DNA from: Teratosphaeria epicoccoides
Lineage: Eukaryota > Ascomycota > Dothideomycetes > Mycosphaerellales > Teratosphaeriaceae
Reading direction: 5' to 3'
DNA: 64,000 nt
Assembly (NCBI GenBank): GCA_021401465.1
Contig: JADDMT010000063.1
Coordinates: forward strand, 1-64,000
Position numbers and translations under genes: made by a program. Shown in pieces: positions 45,852 through 56,606 of this stretch. Numbering within the stretch: position 1 is the stretch's first letter; each line of letters opens with the position of its first letter. A model generated the notes under the pieces. The model had not been told where the DNA came from, did not search any database, and was given only the letters and a program-made list of their open reading frames with translations.

Positions 45852-46974
45852 ATGTCCGAAAATAAAAGTTCGTACAGCTCGCCTTTGGTCACCGTCATCA
45901 AAGGGCACCGTGCTAAGATATGCCGCAGATGTGGACATTTGGATAGCAGGAGCCTTTGCGGCATTCACGGTAGATCTCTTTGTATACCCACTCGACACGA
46001 TCAAGACCCGTCTGCAGTCACCGGACTACATCAAGCGCTATACCAATGGCCACAATAATGCTGTCAATCGATCACTCTTCAGAGGAGTGTACCAGGGAGT
46101 GGGAAGTGTGATTATCGCGACTTTGCCGTCCTCAGGCGCATTCTTCTCGACGTATGAGGGTGTCAAGTCGATATTGCAGAACCACAACCCGAGAATAGAT
46201 GGGCACCATCTTCTGGCGACGCCGGTCATACATGCGGCGGCGTCAGGGACCGCAGAATTGGTCTCGTGCGCCATCTTGACACCTGCCGAGGTTATCAAGC
46301 AGAACGCACAAATGGTGGATAACTCGCAATCGAATCGGCCGAGGGTCAATGCCACGATTGAGACGATGAAGAGATTCAGGTCCAACCCTCTGGCGTTATG
46401 GAGGGGCTACACGGCATTGGCCAGCCGAAATCTGCCATTCACTGCCTTGCAGTTTCCAATGTTCGAGAGGATCAAGCAAAGCGTGAGACAATATCGAGAC
46501 GACCGTGGGTTGCGCACGAATACCATCTTGGAGAGTGGTGCAATCACTGCTATCAGTGCAGGCACTGGCGGCGCCATTGCTGCCGTGGTCACCACGCCTG
46601 TCGATGTAGTGAAAACGCGCATTATGCTTGCAGCGGCCGAGAGCGCAGCAGAGGATCAGAAACCGAACAAGCAATCTGCGAAAAGTGCGAAAGACGCTCT
46701 GGTAGATGCGACAGGGAAGACTATCCAGTCCGCCAAGGAGAGCATCAGCGAAACGATTAAGAACGTTACGAAGCCAGTGAGCAGAAAGTCGAGTATGCAG
46801 ATTGCACGTGAGATCATGGCCGAGCACGGCGTCAAAGGACTATTTCGTGGTGGAGCTTTGCGAGCCGTGTGGACACTCGTAGGCAGCGGCTTGTATTTGG
46901 GAACGTATGAGAGTGGGAGGGTCTACCTTGCTCGCCGCCGTGGTGTTAACATCAACGCTGATGATCTGGAATGA
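45852..46974 (+). CDS. Mitochondrial carrier (Pet8/YMR166C-like subgroup)
   Basis: A six-helix inner-membrane solute carrier. The body has three carrier repeats with signatures VYPLDTIKTRLQ, ILTPAEVIKQNAQ and TTPVDVVKTRIML, the Px[DE]xx[KR] pattern in each. The third repeat has a long hydrophilic insert (about residues 255-305). The frame runs to 46974, but its open upstream part has no ATG. I propose a 16 nt first exon, 45852-45867, spliced across 61 bp to 45929, giving MSENKNVDIWIAGAFAAFTVDLF, 353 residues. The donor GTTCGT is unusual, so this start is tentative. The yeast relative YMR166C is linked to magnesium export and Pet8 to S-adenosylmethionine import; which applies cannot be told here. 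Confidence 0.82.
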
Positions 46975-48865
46975 TGTGGTTGACGATTTATGGCTTGACA
47001 CCGACGCCCTGGTGAGCAGTCTTCAGATAACCCGGGCGCACGTTTCGTGGTATGACATATTTATCCAAAGAAATTTGCAGCCAGCCCTTTCTGAGTGTAT
47101 CACCTGGAAATTAAGAGGACCTGTGAAACGATAATCTGAACAACTTGAAATTCGACGACATCTTTGTCACTGCCAAAACACCAATTGAAAATCCTTCACA
47201 TACCACATCAGCATCAAGAAATTCGCTACAGCATAGCACTCAGTCAGACTCGTACAAGACACAGCGCGTCTTCCGGCAAGCCAGCGGCTTAGGGACTCAC
47301 TCAGCCATCATCAGATATGTCAATTGGTCTCAGCAGAAAAATGACATTCACATCGTTGAAACGACAGTTCATTGCCAAATGACTGGCGAAATGCACCGCG
47401 AATTACAAGCAGGATGTAGGCGCGGTAATCGCTGTTCGACCTGCCTCTCGAGACACGCAACATGGTCTGTGAATTATGTGCGCTGACACTCATATCACAT
47501 CGACTCTGCGCTCCCGCGCGTCGACAAGCAGGCCCGCTCTGAGTGTCTGGATGTAGGAATCTGCACTGCTCGCATCGAGACCTCAGTCGAGGACTTCAAA
47601 TTCTCCCAACTCGTCGCATTCCTCGACCGCTTGTCTGAAGAGCAGAGGATTAAGGTTTGCTGGGACAGCTGTACGCCATTACGCAACCGGATATATGCTT
47701 GTTTGGTAGTTCCCACTCGCCGTGATGAGTTGAAGCTTGCATACTTCAATATCAGAGAGTGTCAGAGGGTGCTCGATAACGCGAGATCCTTAGTGATTTT
47801 GTTTGCAATTACATGTCGGTGATTGACCTGACCATACAACACCTGTCGTTCAGAATTAGACATTGCAAGCAGTCAACAGTTCAGCCTGTCGAAACAGAGT
47901 CAACCCTATCAACCCTGTCAAGCAGTCAGTTGGCAAATCGACTAATGAAAGCGCTGTCTGGGCGACGAGCGTGCCACTCCATCTGCCGAACCACATCCAC
48001 ACTGGCTGCCGGAACTTCAATGCCCACACTAGGGTAGGTCAACTTTTCGAGCGCCCGAACGAGACTCTGAATGCTCTGATGTCCAGGTCCTAACCACCAG
48101 TGGAATCTCCTTCCTCGTCACAACTCCCCAGTCTCCAGGACCCGACGTCCAGCCAAGTCGCTGCACGTCAGCACCTCTAGCGACACAGATGTCCCGACGT
48201 ACTACGGCATCCTCACCATCAATATGGTGGCCCCCGCGAATTGTCTCCGACGAGCGATTTCAGCAAAGCTGCAAACCATAAATCGCTGATATTCAATCTC
48301 CCGGCTGATGCCACACTCTAGAGACCGTTGGAAAGGCGAAGACGTCTACGGGCAGCGTATCTCTAATTTCGAGATATCATGTGTCATGCCAAAGCTGCTG
48401 CAGAGTGCGCAGTGTTTTAGAGAAAGGCGGAAAGCAAGAAGGACGAGCTTATGTGTCCGCAGAGAGTGGAAGTAGCGCCGCACGAAGCCGGGCGTTTCTG
48501 AGCGCGCACAGGCCATAGATTCTTCACGTGCAAGTCAATTACTTACCTCTTTCCCTCATGGTAACGACCGAGCAACAGAATTGCACGACATGAGTGCGCT
48601 TTGCTGTTGCATCACCACGGCTAAAATGATGGACAGCCGGTAAGTCAATGTCTCGAAACAGTGAGTTGATCTCAGCGGTTCCATCGATCAACCAGTGAAG
48701 CTTGATAACTGTTTGAAATCGTTTGACGGAGGCGTCAGACGCGCTTCAAGCAGTCATTTCGTTGCCTTGTTGAAACACCGAGTAGGGTTCTACCCTTCAC
48801 TCTGCTCATATACGACACCATTTGCGCTCAATGCGTAGCGCGAACTACGCATCAGGCGAATCACA
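46975..48865. other. Gene-poor 1.9 kb region
   Basis: Between the carrier and an MFS gene. Apart from the coding-like relic listed separately and a cluster of CAGTCA repeats near 47865-47935, I see no supported gene. ORFs are short and carry no motif I know. Confidence 0.5.
47487..47821 (+). pseudogene. Coding-like open frame without start codon (relic or lost exon)
   Basis: An open frame of about 110 codons follows a TGA at 47484-47486 and ends at 47819-47821. It has no early ATG. Codon third positions are G/C-rich and the translation is protein-like (SVEDFKFSQLVAFLDRLSEE, RDELKLAYFNIRECQRVLDN). I do not recognise the family. It may be one exon of a gene whose other parts have decayed, or an intact exon whose partners I cannot find. 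Confidence 0.35.
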
Positions 48866-50552
48866 TTAGTGCTTGGCAGTCTGCGTGATCTTCTCAGAGC
48901 CGCTCTCGATCATCCCCATGCCACCCTTCTCCGGATCATCACCCACCAGATCAGTCTCGCCCTGCTCGGCACCGTGTCCATTCCAAAGACCGATCTCCGT
49001 CTCACCCATCTTGTCCGCCGGGATGCGGTACGCCGCCACAAAGTTGACACAAATCGGGTACGTCCAAGCAGCAACGAAGAAAGCCAGGGGTACCGACATA
49101 GCAATGGCGGTATTGTTGTGCTTGTCCGCAACAGCTCCCAAGATAGGCGGTACAACCGCTCCGCCGCAGACACCACCGACAATGAACCCGGAACCACGCT
49201 TGCTGTATTTGCCGAGTCCGCGCATGCCCAAGGCAACGATGGTGGGGAAGCAAATCGACTCGAAGAAGAGCGTGATGTACAGCATGGACATGCCAGTGTT
49301 GCCTCGTTGCGTGATTGACGGCGCGACCAAGACAATGCACATCGTCAGGTAGAAGAGGAAAACGAGTCGAGGCCGGATATACTTCATGAAGAGCACGCCG
49401 ACGAATCGACCCATCGCGAACGCGCCCTGAGCGCCGGCCAGGAACCTGGCACCAAGTGCTGAGGAGGTATTCGGCCTGGTCTCGACCACGTAATTGATGA
49501 AGTAACCTGCTATCGCTACTTGAGCGCCCGTATACGCGAATTGCGCGAAGGCGGCGTGAAAGAGCCTATATTGCTTTGTAAAGGGCTTCATTTCGGTACC
49601 GGCATGCGTCTCTTCGGCCTGGAAAGCCATGTCCGCGTCTGTGATCTCTGGAATGGGCGAGCTGTACTTCCGTCAGTGCTCCGCTGGGTACGAGAGGCGA
49701 TGTTCTGTGGCATGACACTTACAGATAGAAGACGCCAGCCAACAGGAAGACGAAGCAAGCAATAGCCAGGTATACCCATTGCACATTCTGCAGACTCTCC
49801 GTGTTCGTGCCCGTGTCCTTGAAGAACACATAGCTGCCCAGCACCGGCGCGACCACCGTCCCGACTCCGTTGAATGCCTGACTGATGTTGATTCTGATCT
49901 CAGCATACCGAGGTGGACCACAAATCGTGATGTAGGGATTCGCAGCTGTCTCGAGGCTGCCCAGGCCATTGCCAATGACGAAGATGGCAGCGCAAAAGCC
50001 TCCGAATGAGCGATGCCGCATGCATGGCCAGGCGATTAGAGAGCCGATGCCGTAAAGGCAGAGACCCCAGATGAAGACTGGCTTGAAGCCGTAGTGGCGA
50101 AGGATCCAATTAGCGTGACCGAGCGAGGCGAGAGGATAGGCGCCGAAGTACGCGGCTTGGAGGCCTGCTGAACGGGCACGAGTGATGTGCAGAGTCGTCT
50201 GGAAGTGCTTATTTACTGCGAAATTTTCGAATGTTAGTGGCCATATCAAAGTGACTTGAGAGGTACAGTTCCATATCTCAGGCTCGGAATCGGATATCTC
50301 AACCATTGCGAACGTTTTGTAGTCGGAAGGAGTGAGTGCAATACTTACACGTATCGAGGAGCCCATAGGAGAAGCCCTGCGAGATGTCAGCAATGTCAAT
50401 ACTGATGTTTGGCGCAGGCATTGGCGAACCCAGAGGAAGAAGAGCACGGTGACAAGACAAAGTGGGTATACGGAAGCTCGCAGTGTCAGTTCTGTCGCAT
50501 TCGTTCTTGAGGTGTTGCCCTGCTTCAGGGACATGCGCTTGAAGATCGCCAT
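48866..50552 (-). CDS. MFS sugar transporter, fucose-permease (FHS) type
   Basis: A proton-coupled sugar transporter of the FucP/FHS group, also found in many filamentous fungi. Four exons, 50552-50430, 50376-50349, 50215-49723 and 49661-48866, give 479 residues. Exon 2 is only 28 nt; the splice product reads LFFLWGFSYGLLDTLNKHFQTTL, the family's helix 1 motif. Further marks are ARSAGLQAAYFGAYPL, FVIGNGLGSLETAANPYI, ISQAFNGVGTVVAPVLGSYVFF and the second-half GGVCGGAVVPPILGAVAD. The C-terminus is hydrophilic and Glu-rich, in the cytoplasm. Introns are 53, 133 and 61 bp. Substrate is not readable from sequence; monosaccharides such as fucose, glucose or galactose are typical. Confidence 0.9.
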
Positions 50553-51204
50553 ATCCAAACATGAATCCGATGTCTCGACAAAGGTCACAGAAAATGATGA
50601 AGACAGAGATTGCACATTCACATGGGGAGCTACAACAGCAAAAGGGGTTGCCGTCAAAGGCCTGCAAGGCATTCATTGTACTGTTAACCTGCATTCTGCC
50701 GTGGCTGCACATTGCGGGACTTGCACCTGATGATCATCCATGAAGTTGCATCAGACACCAGCTTCATCGTCTTGGCATGCGTGGAGACCGCCAATGGTAA
50801 AGTCAGCAGTACTGATCTCAGAACACTAGGAGAAAGATTTCGTTCTGGCATATGTGCGGCGCGTCGGGGAATCTCTGCGCTGGGAGGGTTGCATTTTTGC
50901 GGGGGCGCACCTTCCTTGCTAGTCTTGGGCCGAGTCGGTGGAGCTGCATGCGAGTGAGTGGTGGTGCCGGCGTTCGTGAGCGCAGAATGCAGATTCTTGC
51001 GACCTCATGACATCGGCTGCAGCCAGATCTCTTGCAATAAGAAGTCTTCCGTCCAGAGCCACGATTGACCCGACGCGATCTGGAATGGACGACAGTCGTA
51101 GGTGTCTGACCCGATGTGGCCTGGCACATATGGCAGCTGTGGCGGCGTTCCGGCAGAGAGCAAACTTGTACTCTTGCTGCTTCGTCCGTGTCTTCTTTCA
51201 GCAT
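50553..51204. other. Intergenic region, no gene seen
   Basis: The upstream region of the FHS transporter and the 3' flank of the chromodomain gene. Open frames are short and without motifs. Confidence 0.5.
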
Positions 51205-52328
51205 TTACTCGCTGCCTGAATCATCCTCTAGCGCCTTACACACGCTGTCCATGCCTGCAAGCCATATTTCAACCTTAGCTGCGTGCGCGTGGATATGTAT
51301 CTCGTCAGCGTGTTCGGTTACGTCGTAGTGTGAGGGCGCGGTCGCGGAGACTCCCTCTCGAACGTCCAGCACAGCGCGCGACAATAAGTGTGGCATCTGG
51401 CAGAAATCCATCTCAGTGGACTCATCGACAGGTGCACATTCGCAAAAGACAAAGGTTGAGTGCCGCGCGCGCCCAGCTTCAAGAATTTTGACAACTCGAT
51501 TGATCTCTTTCCTAAACGGATTGTTTGGAGAAATATCACACAGGTCGACCGGCTTGACAGATCCGAGCACCGCTTTCTCGAATCCTTTCAAAAAGGCGTT
51601 CAGCTTGGGGTCGACTGCCGTTTCCTGCCTTTGGCCGCAGCAGGTCCAGCATTGGCCTGTTTGGACTTCTTCGCTGTGGCTGCAGCACTCATGGTGCTAA
51701 CACCAGCGTGTTCCCAATTCTGCGCTGTGGCCGCAGCAGACTGGGAGCTAGCATCATTGCGTTGGCGTTCCTTTACGCTCAGTCGTATTTGGTCGGCATT
51801 CTTCTCGATGCTGGGTCGAGGCACGGCATTTCCAGTGACCCACTGACAGGTCCAAGTTCACTGTTCGCGCGTACGAAACGAGGCGTGGGCTTTGGAAGGA
51901 TCTCTGCGTGCTTGGATGAGGCCATCATGTAGCTCTGTGGCGATGTAGCCAGTCGCAGGCGAGAAGATGAGTATTCGTCGATGAATAGTGGCATCGCTGG
52001 GTGCCGCCATGTCAGAATGAACGACAACATCGCCAAAAGTCGGTCTGTCAGGGAGACGGCGATGGTACTCCTCGACCAGCTCGGCAGCGCCGACGAGGTT
52101 TCCCGCTGGTACTCGTGTCTGTGCCTCGTAGCCAGTCCATTTCACGAGATACTTCCAGCAAGTCCTGCGTGCTTGCCCTGAGCAAATACGGCCGATTTGC
52201 TTCGATTCTTCGATATTCAGGGTCTTCTCTACTTCGTTACTCCTCCAGAACTGGAGACAGAACGCTTGCGTCTCCAAGTAGTAGATTGAGGCATTGTAGG
52301 CATTGTGAGAACCTGGGGTCTTCCTCAC
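51205..52328 (-). CDS. Chromodomain protein, multi-exon, start unresolved
   Basis: Three exons can be chained with exact frame: 52328 (open upstream limit, no ATG)-51862, 51810-51704 and 51656-51205. The introns are 51 and 47 bp. Near the N-terminal side lies a chromodomain, NEVEKTLNIEESK..CWKYLVKWTGYEAQTRVPAGNL..ELVEEYHRRLPDRP. The usual first cage aromatic before VEK is Asn, while the KW and GY aromatics remain; the usual TW before xPxxNL is TR. The C-terminal part (VDPKLNAFLKGFEKAVLGSV.. to ..MDSVCKALEDDSGSE) is well mixed and protein-like but unknown to me. The domain resembles those of Ty3-type retroelement integrases and of host heterochromatin proteins; no integrase core is seen next to it. 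A true start codon was not found; it may lie in a further exon near 52300-52500. Confidence 0.5.
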
Positions 52329-52538
52329 AGCGGAAATATCGAATAGATGCGCATTTGGGGCTTGACGCGTTCGAGGCGCGTGTTACGCGGGATTGGAACT
52401 GTAGCGCCTTCCCATGGTGGGGTGTATGACGACGGATGAAGTGGGCAGTGACATCAACAAAGTGGGACATTTGAAGACATATTCCAAGACCAATACCCAC
52501 TCAATCACCACAACCAACAACCACTCCATCACTTCACC

Positions 52539-53021
52539 ATGCCTCGCCAAGTCGCGCCACCACCATCCGGCGAATTCTCAGTCAAGCTGCAAAAGCCCTT
52601 CAAAGGTACCCTCCCCCTCCCTCCAACCTGACCACCAAAGCCACCTCTAACCCAACCCCCGACAGGCACACCCATCCACACCATCGAAGTCATCGGCGAG
52701 CCCAACCGCGCCGCCTCCATCAAAATGCACACCAACAACACGCACAAAACCGGCGACGTCCCCAAAGACGACGTGGAGGAGCTCCTCTCCCTCGTCAACC
52801 AGCTCAAAGGCTTCCCCTCACACCCGTCCAAAGACGTCTACGGGCTGGATACAAAGGTGGATTTCAATACTTTTGAGATTCAGTGGAGCAACGAGGATGA
52901 GGATCCGATGGCGGGGGAGGTGAGCGAGCTTGCGGGGGAGCAGAAGGAGGATTTTGGAAGGATCGTGGAGAGTATCGAGGCGTTGGGAAGGACGTTTGCG
53001 AGGAAGGATGCTGCGATATAA
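52539..53021 (+). CDS. Small conserved fungal protein, unknown
   Basis: Exons 52539-52605 and 52666-53021 are joined by a 60 bp intron to give 140 residues (MPRQVAPPPSGEFSVKLQKP then FKGTPIHTIEVIGEPNRAAS). The first half is beta-strand-like and the second half an acidic helix (EVSELAGEQKEDFGRIVESI). There is no signal peptide or membrane segment. Strong C-ending codon bias in the first 200 bp indicates a real, probably expressed gene. I know of no function. The start lies about 200 bp from the chromodomain gene on the other strand. Confidence 0.65.
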
Positions 53022-53287
53022 GCGGTTATCAATACGTTTGGATAGGACGAATCGGCCGCGGAATGGCTCCAGGTCCGAATCGTGGGGCGGAATAGAGCAA
53101 GTTTGCTGCTTGAACCACGAATTTTGATGACCTGGCTGCTGTGTTCCACAGACCTCTATGGTTCTTTTTAACGTGATTTGGGCGGTTCAGGTTATCGTAT
53201 CGTGCTTGCACCGAGCCACTCTAGTCCAAGCCGCGGCTGTCGGGCCTGGCGGTCCAATATCATATGGTTGGTACATCTAATATCCCA

Positions 53288-53889
53288 TCAATTCCAATTT
53301 CTTGCGGCGGCATTCGCATCCAAATCTCTCTGCGCCGCGCTATCCTTCGCGTTCTGTGCCAAGGTATCGGCTTGCGTCTGTGATCGCTGGGCGTCCAATT
53401 GCCTACCAAGCTTGCCCTTCTGTCCTTGTGTAGCTTTCGCTCGTTTCTGGAGCATGGCAGCCATTAGCTTTATCTGTGCACGTCTCTGCAAACAGTAATT
53501 GCGTTGCGCAGGCGTCCAAGCGGCCATGTAGAAACAATGCTGCAACTGTTGTGCTCTGCCCAATCATGCCCTTTTTCCACCCTCAAGAATCGCAAGAGCC
53601 CTCTCCCATGCTCTTCACTTCCAATGCTGCTACGATTCCAGGTGTCTTCCGATTGCCGGAGTGAATACTAAGCTCTTACCTCTGCTGCCCTCGCCGCCGC
53701 GGCCTTGGGATCTGAAGAGTCCCCCGATGTGCTGCCTACTGTCCTGGCTTCGCCTCGCACCGTCGGTTTTGCCGGTGCTGCTGCAGTGCCAGTCGATGGT
53801 TGGGCTGGCGCGGTCGCTGGTTGTGCGCCTAAAGTCCGACCTTCGCCTTGGAAATTGCCCGAGCCTGCTTTGCCGCAGCAATTACCCAT
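53288..53889 (-). CDS. Small protein with predicted N-myristoylation start (MGNCC)
   Basis: Exons 53889-53680 and 53485-53288 are joined in phase 0 across a 194 bp intron to give 135 residues. The start MGNCCGKAGSGNF has Gly-2 and adjacent Cys residues, the usual signal for N-myristoylation plus palmitoylation, so the protein probably sits on the plasma membrane or endomembranes. A Pro/Ala-rich linker follows, with two GEGRTLG/GEARTVG-type repeats. The second exon is a basic helical tail (KGKLGRQLDAQRSQTQADTL) ending in AARNWN. I remember this architecture in ascomycete proteins of unknown role. The long intron might hide another short exon. Confidence 0.72.
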
Positions 53890-54694
53890 GATCGTTGTAG
53901 GATAGGATGCAGCGATGACGGTTATCGATACATGTGTCGGACTTCGAAGGGGGATAGGGCGGTGGAGATTCAGGGAATGTGGATTGGTGAGCATTCGGGG
54001 CGGTGGCCTGTTTGCGAGGCATGTGATCGACGCGGGGATCGAGAACATGGTGCGGAGGTGGGGCTCGAGGGACTCAGGGCTTTCGGGTGGCTGGCTGGTC
54101 ACTTGTGATCATGACGAAGGCCTCTCTACGTCGTGTACAATGCCTACATGTACTGCCTCTTCTTACCACCATGACCCACTCTGCACGCGCGCGTTCTTGC
54201 GCCTCAACGACCAGCGCAATTGCCGTGCCATGTCCGATGTCGCATTTCGGAGGTCGGCGCGATCGCGCCCGATACGATACGGTAGGGACATGTACGTACC
54301 GAACACGCGCTAAACCCCAAAGGAAGTTTCTGGCCATCAAGGTGGTCTTGGCGCGCGTCCCATGCAACCGCGTCAGAAGAAAAGGCACAGGAATAGGAAG
54401 GCACAGCCCAGCACAACCAGAGCGGTGAAACGGGTCACACTGGTGGACACGGGACTGGACTGAGCGTCAGACTTCTGGCAATGCTCCGGGAGTCTCCTTA
54501 TCGCAATTCTCCGGCCAGGTCGCGACTCCAGGGCCTCGGGCGGTGACCTCTCCCCGGAAGCCTTGGTCCAGCGGGACGGACAGTCAGCATTGATCAAACA
54601 CCTCGGCGCTGGGCAGCAGCACTCTCCAGACAGACTCAGGCAGTCGTTCACGGCAAGACACGTGAACGTCAGGGTCCAGCCCTCGGACCACACC
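53890..54694. other. Upstream region of the C2H2 factor
   Basis: An 805 bp gap between divergent starts. A minus-strand frame ending at 54373 finishes with a hydrophobic tail (RFTALVVLGCAFLFLCLFF) like a tail anchor, but its upstream part runs into the factor's 5' end and no start is evident. I annotate no gene. Confidence 0.4.
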
Positions 54695-56284
54695 ATGGCC
54701 CAACCGTACGAGCACCTGCTCCAGCCCCAGCAGAATGCTTATCCTCAGGCGCAGTACACCCAGTACCACATGGACGGGACAGCGACATACGTGCCCTACG
54801 AGCACCCCTATGATGCACACCACCATCCCGCCCCCTTGCCCACCCCCGATACCTCGCAGTCGTCACCCGGCCCGGCATCCTCGAACCGACTGGCCGGCGA
54901 GCCAGCATTCTGCGCGGGCCGGCATTGCTGTCAGTGGTCGCACGGCGGCATCACGTGCAACAACCACTATCCGTCCGCCGAGGAGCTCGACAAGCATGTC
55001 GCTGCCGATCATGCAGGCAAGCACCCGAGCGGTCAGGCTTCCGGCGACTACCACTGTCACTGGGCAGGATGCAGCAAGACCGAGTCGTTTGGCAACAAGC
55101 CCAAGTTGACCAGGCATGTCCATAGTCATACGGGCTTCAAGCCTCACAAGTGCACCTTCCCGGCCTGCGGCAAGGGCTTCGTCACCAAGGAACAGCTCAA
55201 GAATCACGAGACGACGCACACCAGGACGAAAGAGCACATATGTCCAGATTGCGGCAAGGGCTTCGCGGTCAAGACAGCATTGACCAGCCACATGAATGTT
55301 CATAAGGGCACAAAGCCGTACATCTGCGACGAGTGTGGGAAAGGCTTCGCGGACAGCTCCAACCTGTCCAAGCACAAGGCGATACACAAGCGCGCAGCCC
55401 TCAAGAAGGCGCATCACAAACGACACCATTCGACCTGCCATGCTGTGCACATCCACAGTCGGACGAGCTCCTACGCCGGCACACCCATAATGACGCCCAC
55501 CATCGGCGCAGTCCCGAGTCCATACTGCTACGTCCACGCCCATCCAGACCCGCACCCGCATGCGCACGCACACCAGCCATACATGCCTGGGCAAGAATTC
55601 CCCGCCACCACGAGCATAGAACCCTACTGCGGCCTCCCCTGCTTCGACACGCACTGCCCCGACGCCGTCCGCATGCCCTGCCGCTCCGCCTCCCCCTGCA
55701 GCAAATCCGCACCCTGCTCCGACCAAGCCTGCGAAGCCAGCTCGTGCGCGGAACCCGGCTGCCACATCGAGCCCTGCCTTACCGCCTGCGCAGAACCCTG
55801 CGGTGTCTCGGACTGCCATCAAGACACTTGTAGACTCGATCACTGCGACTTCGACGGCTGCCACCTGCTAGACTGCTCAGGACACGACGGATGCGGCGGC
55901 GGCGGCGGCGGCGGTGGTGGTGACGACGGCACGGAGGAAGACTGGTGCGGCGAGCACCACAATTTCGATTGCTTCTGCATGGACGGCGCGCCGAGTGACG
56001 TGGAGACTCTGGCGACGCCATCGACGAGGGAGTCGGTGGGGTGTCTTTCGCAGAGGGGCAGTCGGAGTTTCGGGACGGGCGCGACGTATGCTGGTGCCAG
56101 TGGTGGTAGCGGCAGCAAGGCGCAAGATCCTTTCAACTTTGACATCGGACCGGCCGCGATGAATTCAGGTGGGAGTGGAAGTGTGCATGATGCTCTGCCG
56201 GACGGCTTCAAGCAGTTGAACGACTTTATCCATAACTGTGGGGATTTCTGCGGGTGTGGAGATGGGCAGGGGAGGGCGGTATGA
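54695..56284 (+). CDS. C2H2 zinc-finger transcription factor with Cys-rich C-terminal region
   Basis: A single-exon 529-residue protein. The first ~65 residues are Gln/Tyr/Pro-rich, like an activation region. Five C2H2-type fingers follow (roughly residues 75-235): one atypical (CQWSHGGITCNNHYPSAEEL), one with a WAGC knuckle, then CTFPACGKGF, CPDCGKGF and CDECGKGFADSSNLSKHK. A His-rich linker leads to a dense Cys region of about 100 residues with many CxxxC and xxC pairs (PCFDTHCPD, SACSDQAC-like patterns, CRLDHCDFDGCHLLDC) and a glycine run. Finger order recalls zinc-responsive Zap1/ZafA regulators, and the Cys/His tail could sense metal. That role is inference. The ATG at 54695 is the first in frame. 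Confidence 0.82.
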   Translation: MAQPYEHLLQPQQNAYPQAQYTQYHMDGTATYVPYEHPYDAHHHPAPLPTPDTSQSSPGPASSNRLAGEPAFCAGRHCCQWSHGGITCNNHYPSAEELDKHVAADHAGKHPSGQASGDYHCHWAGCSKTESFGNKPKLTRHVHSHTGFKPHKCTFPACGKGFVTKEQLKNHETTHTRTKEHICPDCGKGFAVKTALTSHMNVHKGTKPYICDECGKGFADSSNLSKHKAIHKRAALKKAHHKRHHSTCHAVHIHSRTSSYAGTPIMTPTIGAVPSPYCYVHAHPDPHPHAHAHQPYMPGQEFPATTSIEPYCGLPCFDTHCPDAVRMPCRSASPCSKSAPCSDQACEASSCAEPGCHIEPCLTACAEPCGVSDCHQDTCRLDHCDFDGCHLLDCSGHDGCGGGGGGGGGDDGTEEDWCGEHHNFDCFCMDGAPSDVETLATPSTRESVGCLSQRGSRSFGTGATYAGASGGSGSKAQDPFNFDIGPAAMNSGGSGSVHDALPDGFKQLNDFIHNCGDFCGCGDGQGRAV

Positions 56285-56606
56285 GGTCTCTTAAAACGAA
56301 GACGACGGCGGGGCGGCGCGACGGGAATTGCGGCGGACGGCGGCTTGCTGTGCTGGCGCATATATGTATGATACCAACGATGGAGCATGGATGCGTGAGA
56401 GGTGGATATCCTCTTGATGTTTTGGAGGCTCCTTATCCTAGTAATCACGAGATATCCTTGAAGCCATTGTCGATAAGTCATTTGTTGACGGCATTTCAAA
56501 TCCGCTGCTGAGTTGCCACTTGAAAACTTTTTATCAGCAACAAGAAATCATTGTCATGATCCCACTACATCCCCTATCTCCCCCGGTCCAGAAGTTCTCT
56601 TTCCAT
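56285..56606. other. Convergent intergenic region
   Basis: The 322 bp between two stops. No gene. The CAC-repeat just past its end belongs to the Gly-run codons at the Sgm1/TMF C-terminus. Confidence 0.6.

Noticed and set aside
54373..54694. Minus-strand frame with a hydrophobic C-terminal tail
   Set aside because: Looks like a tail anchor, but no start codon or upstream exon is evident and it collides with the 5' end of the C2H2 gene.
54863..55864. 333-codon minus-strand frame opposite the C2H2 factor
   Set aside because: Antisense of Cys/His codons giving Val/Ala/Gly-rich sequence; no recognisable domain.
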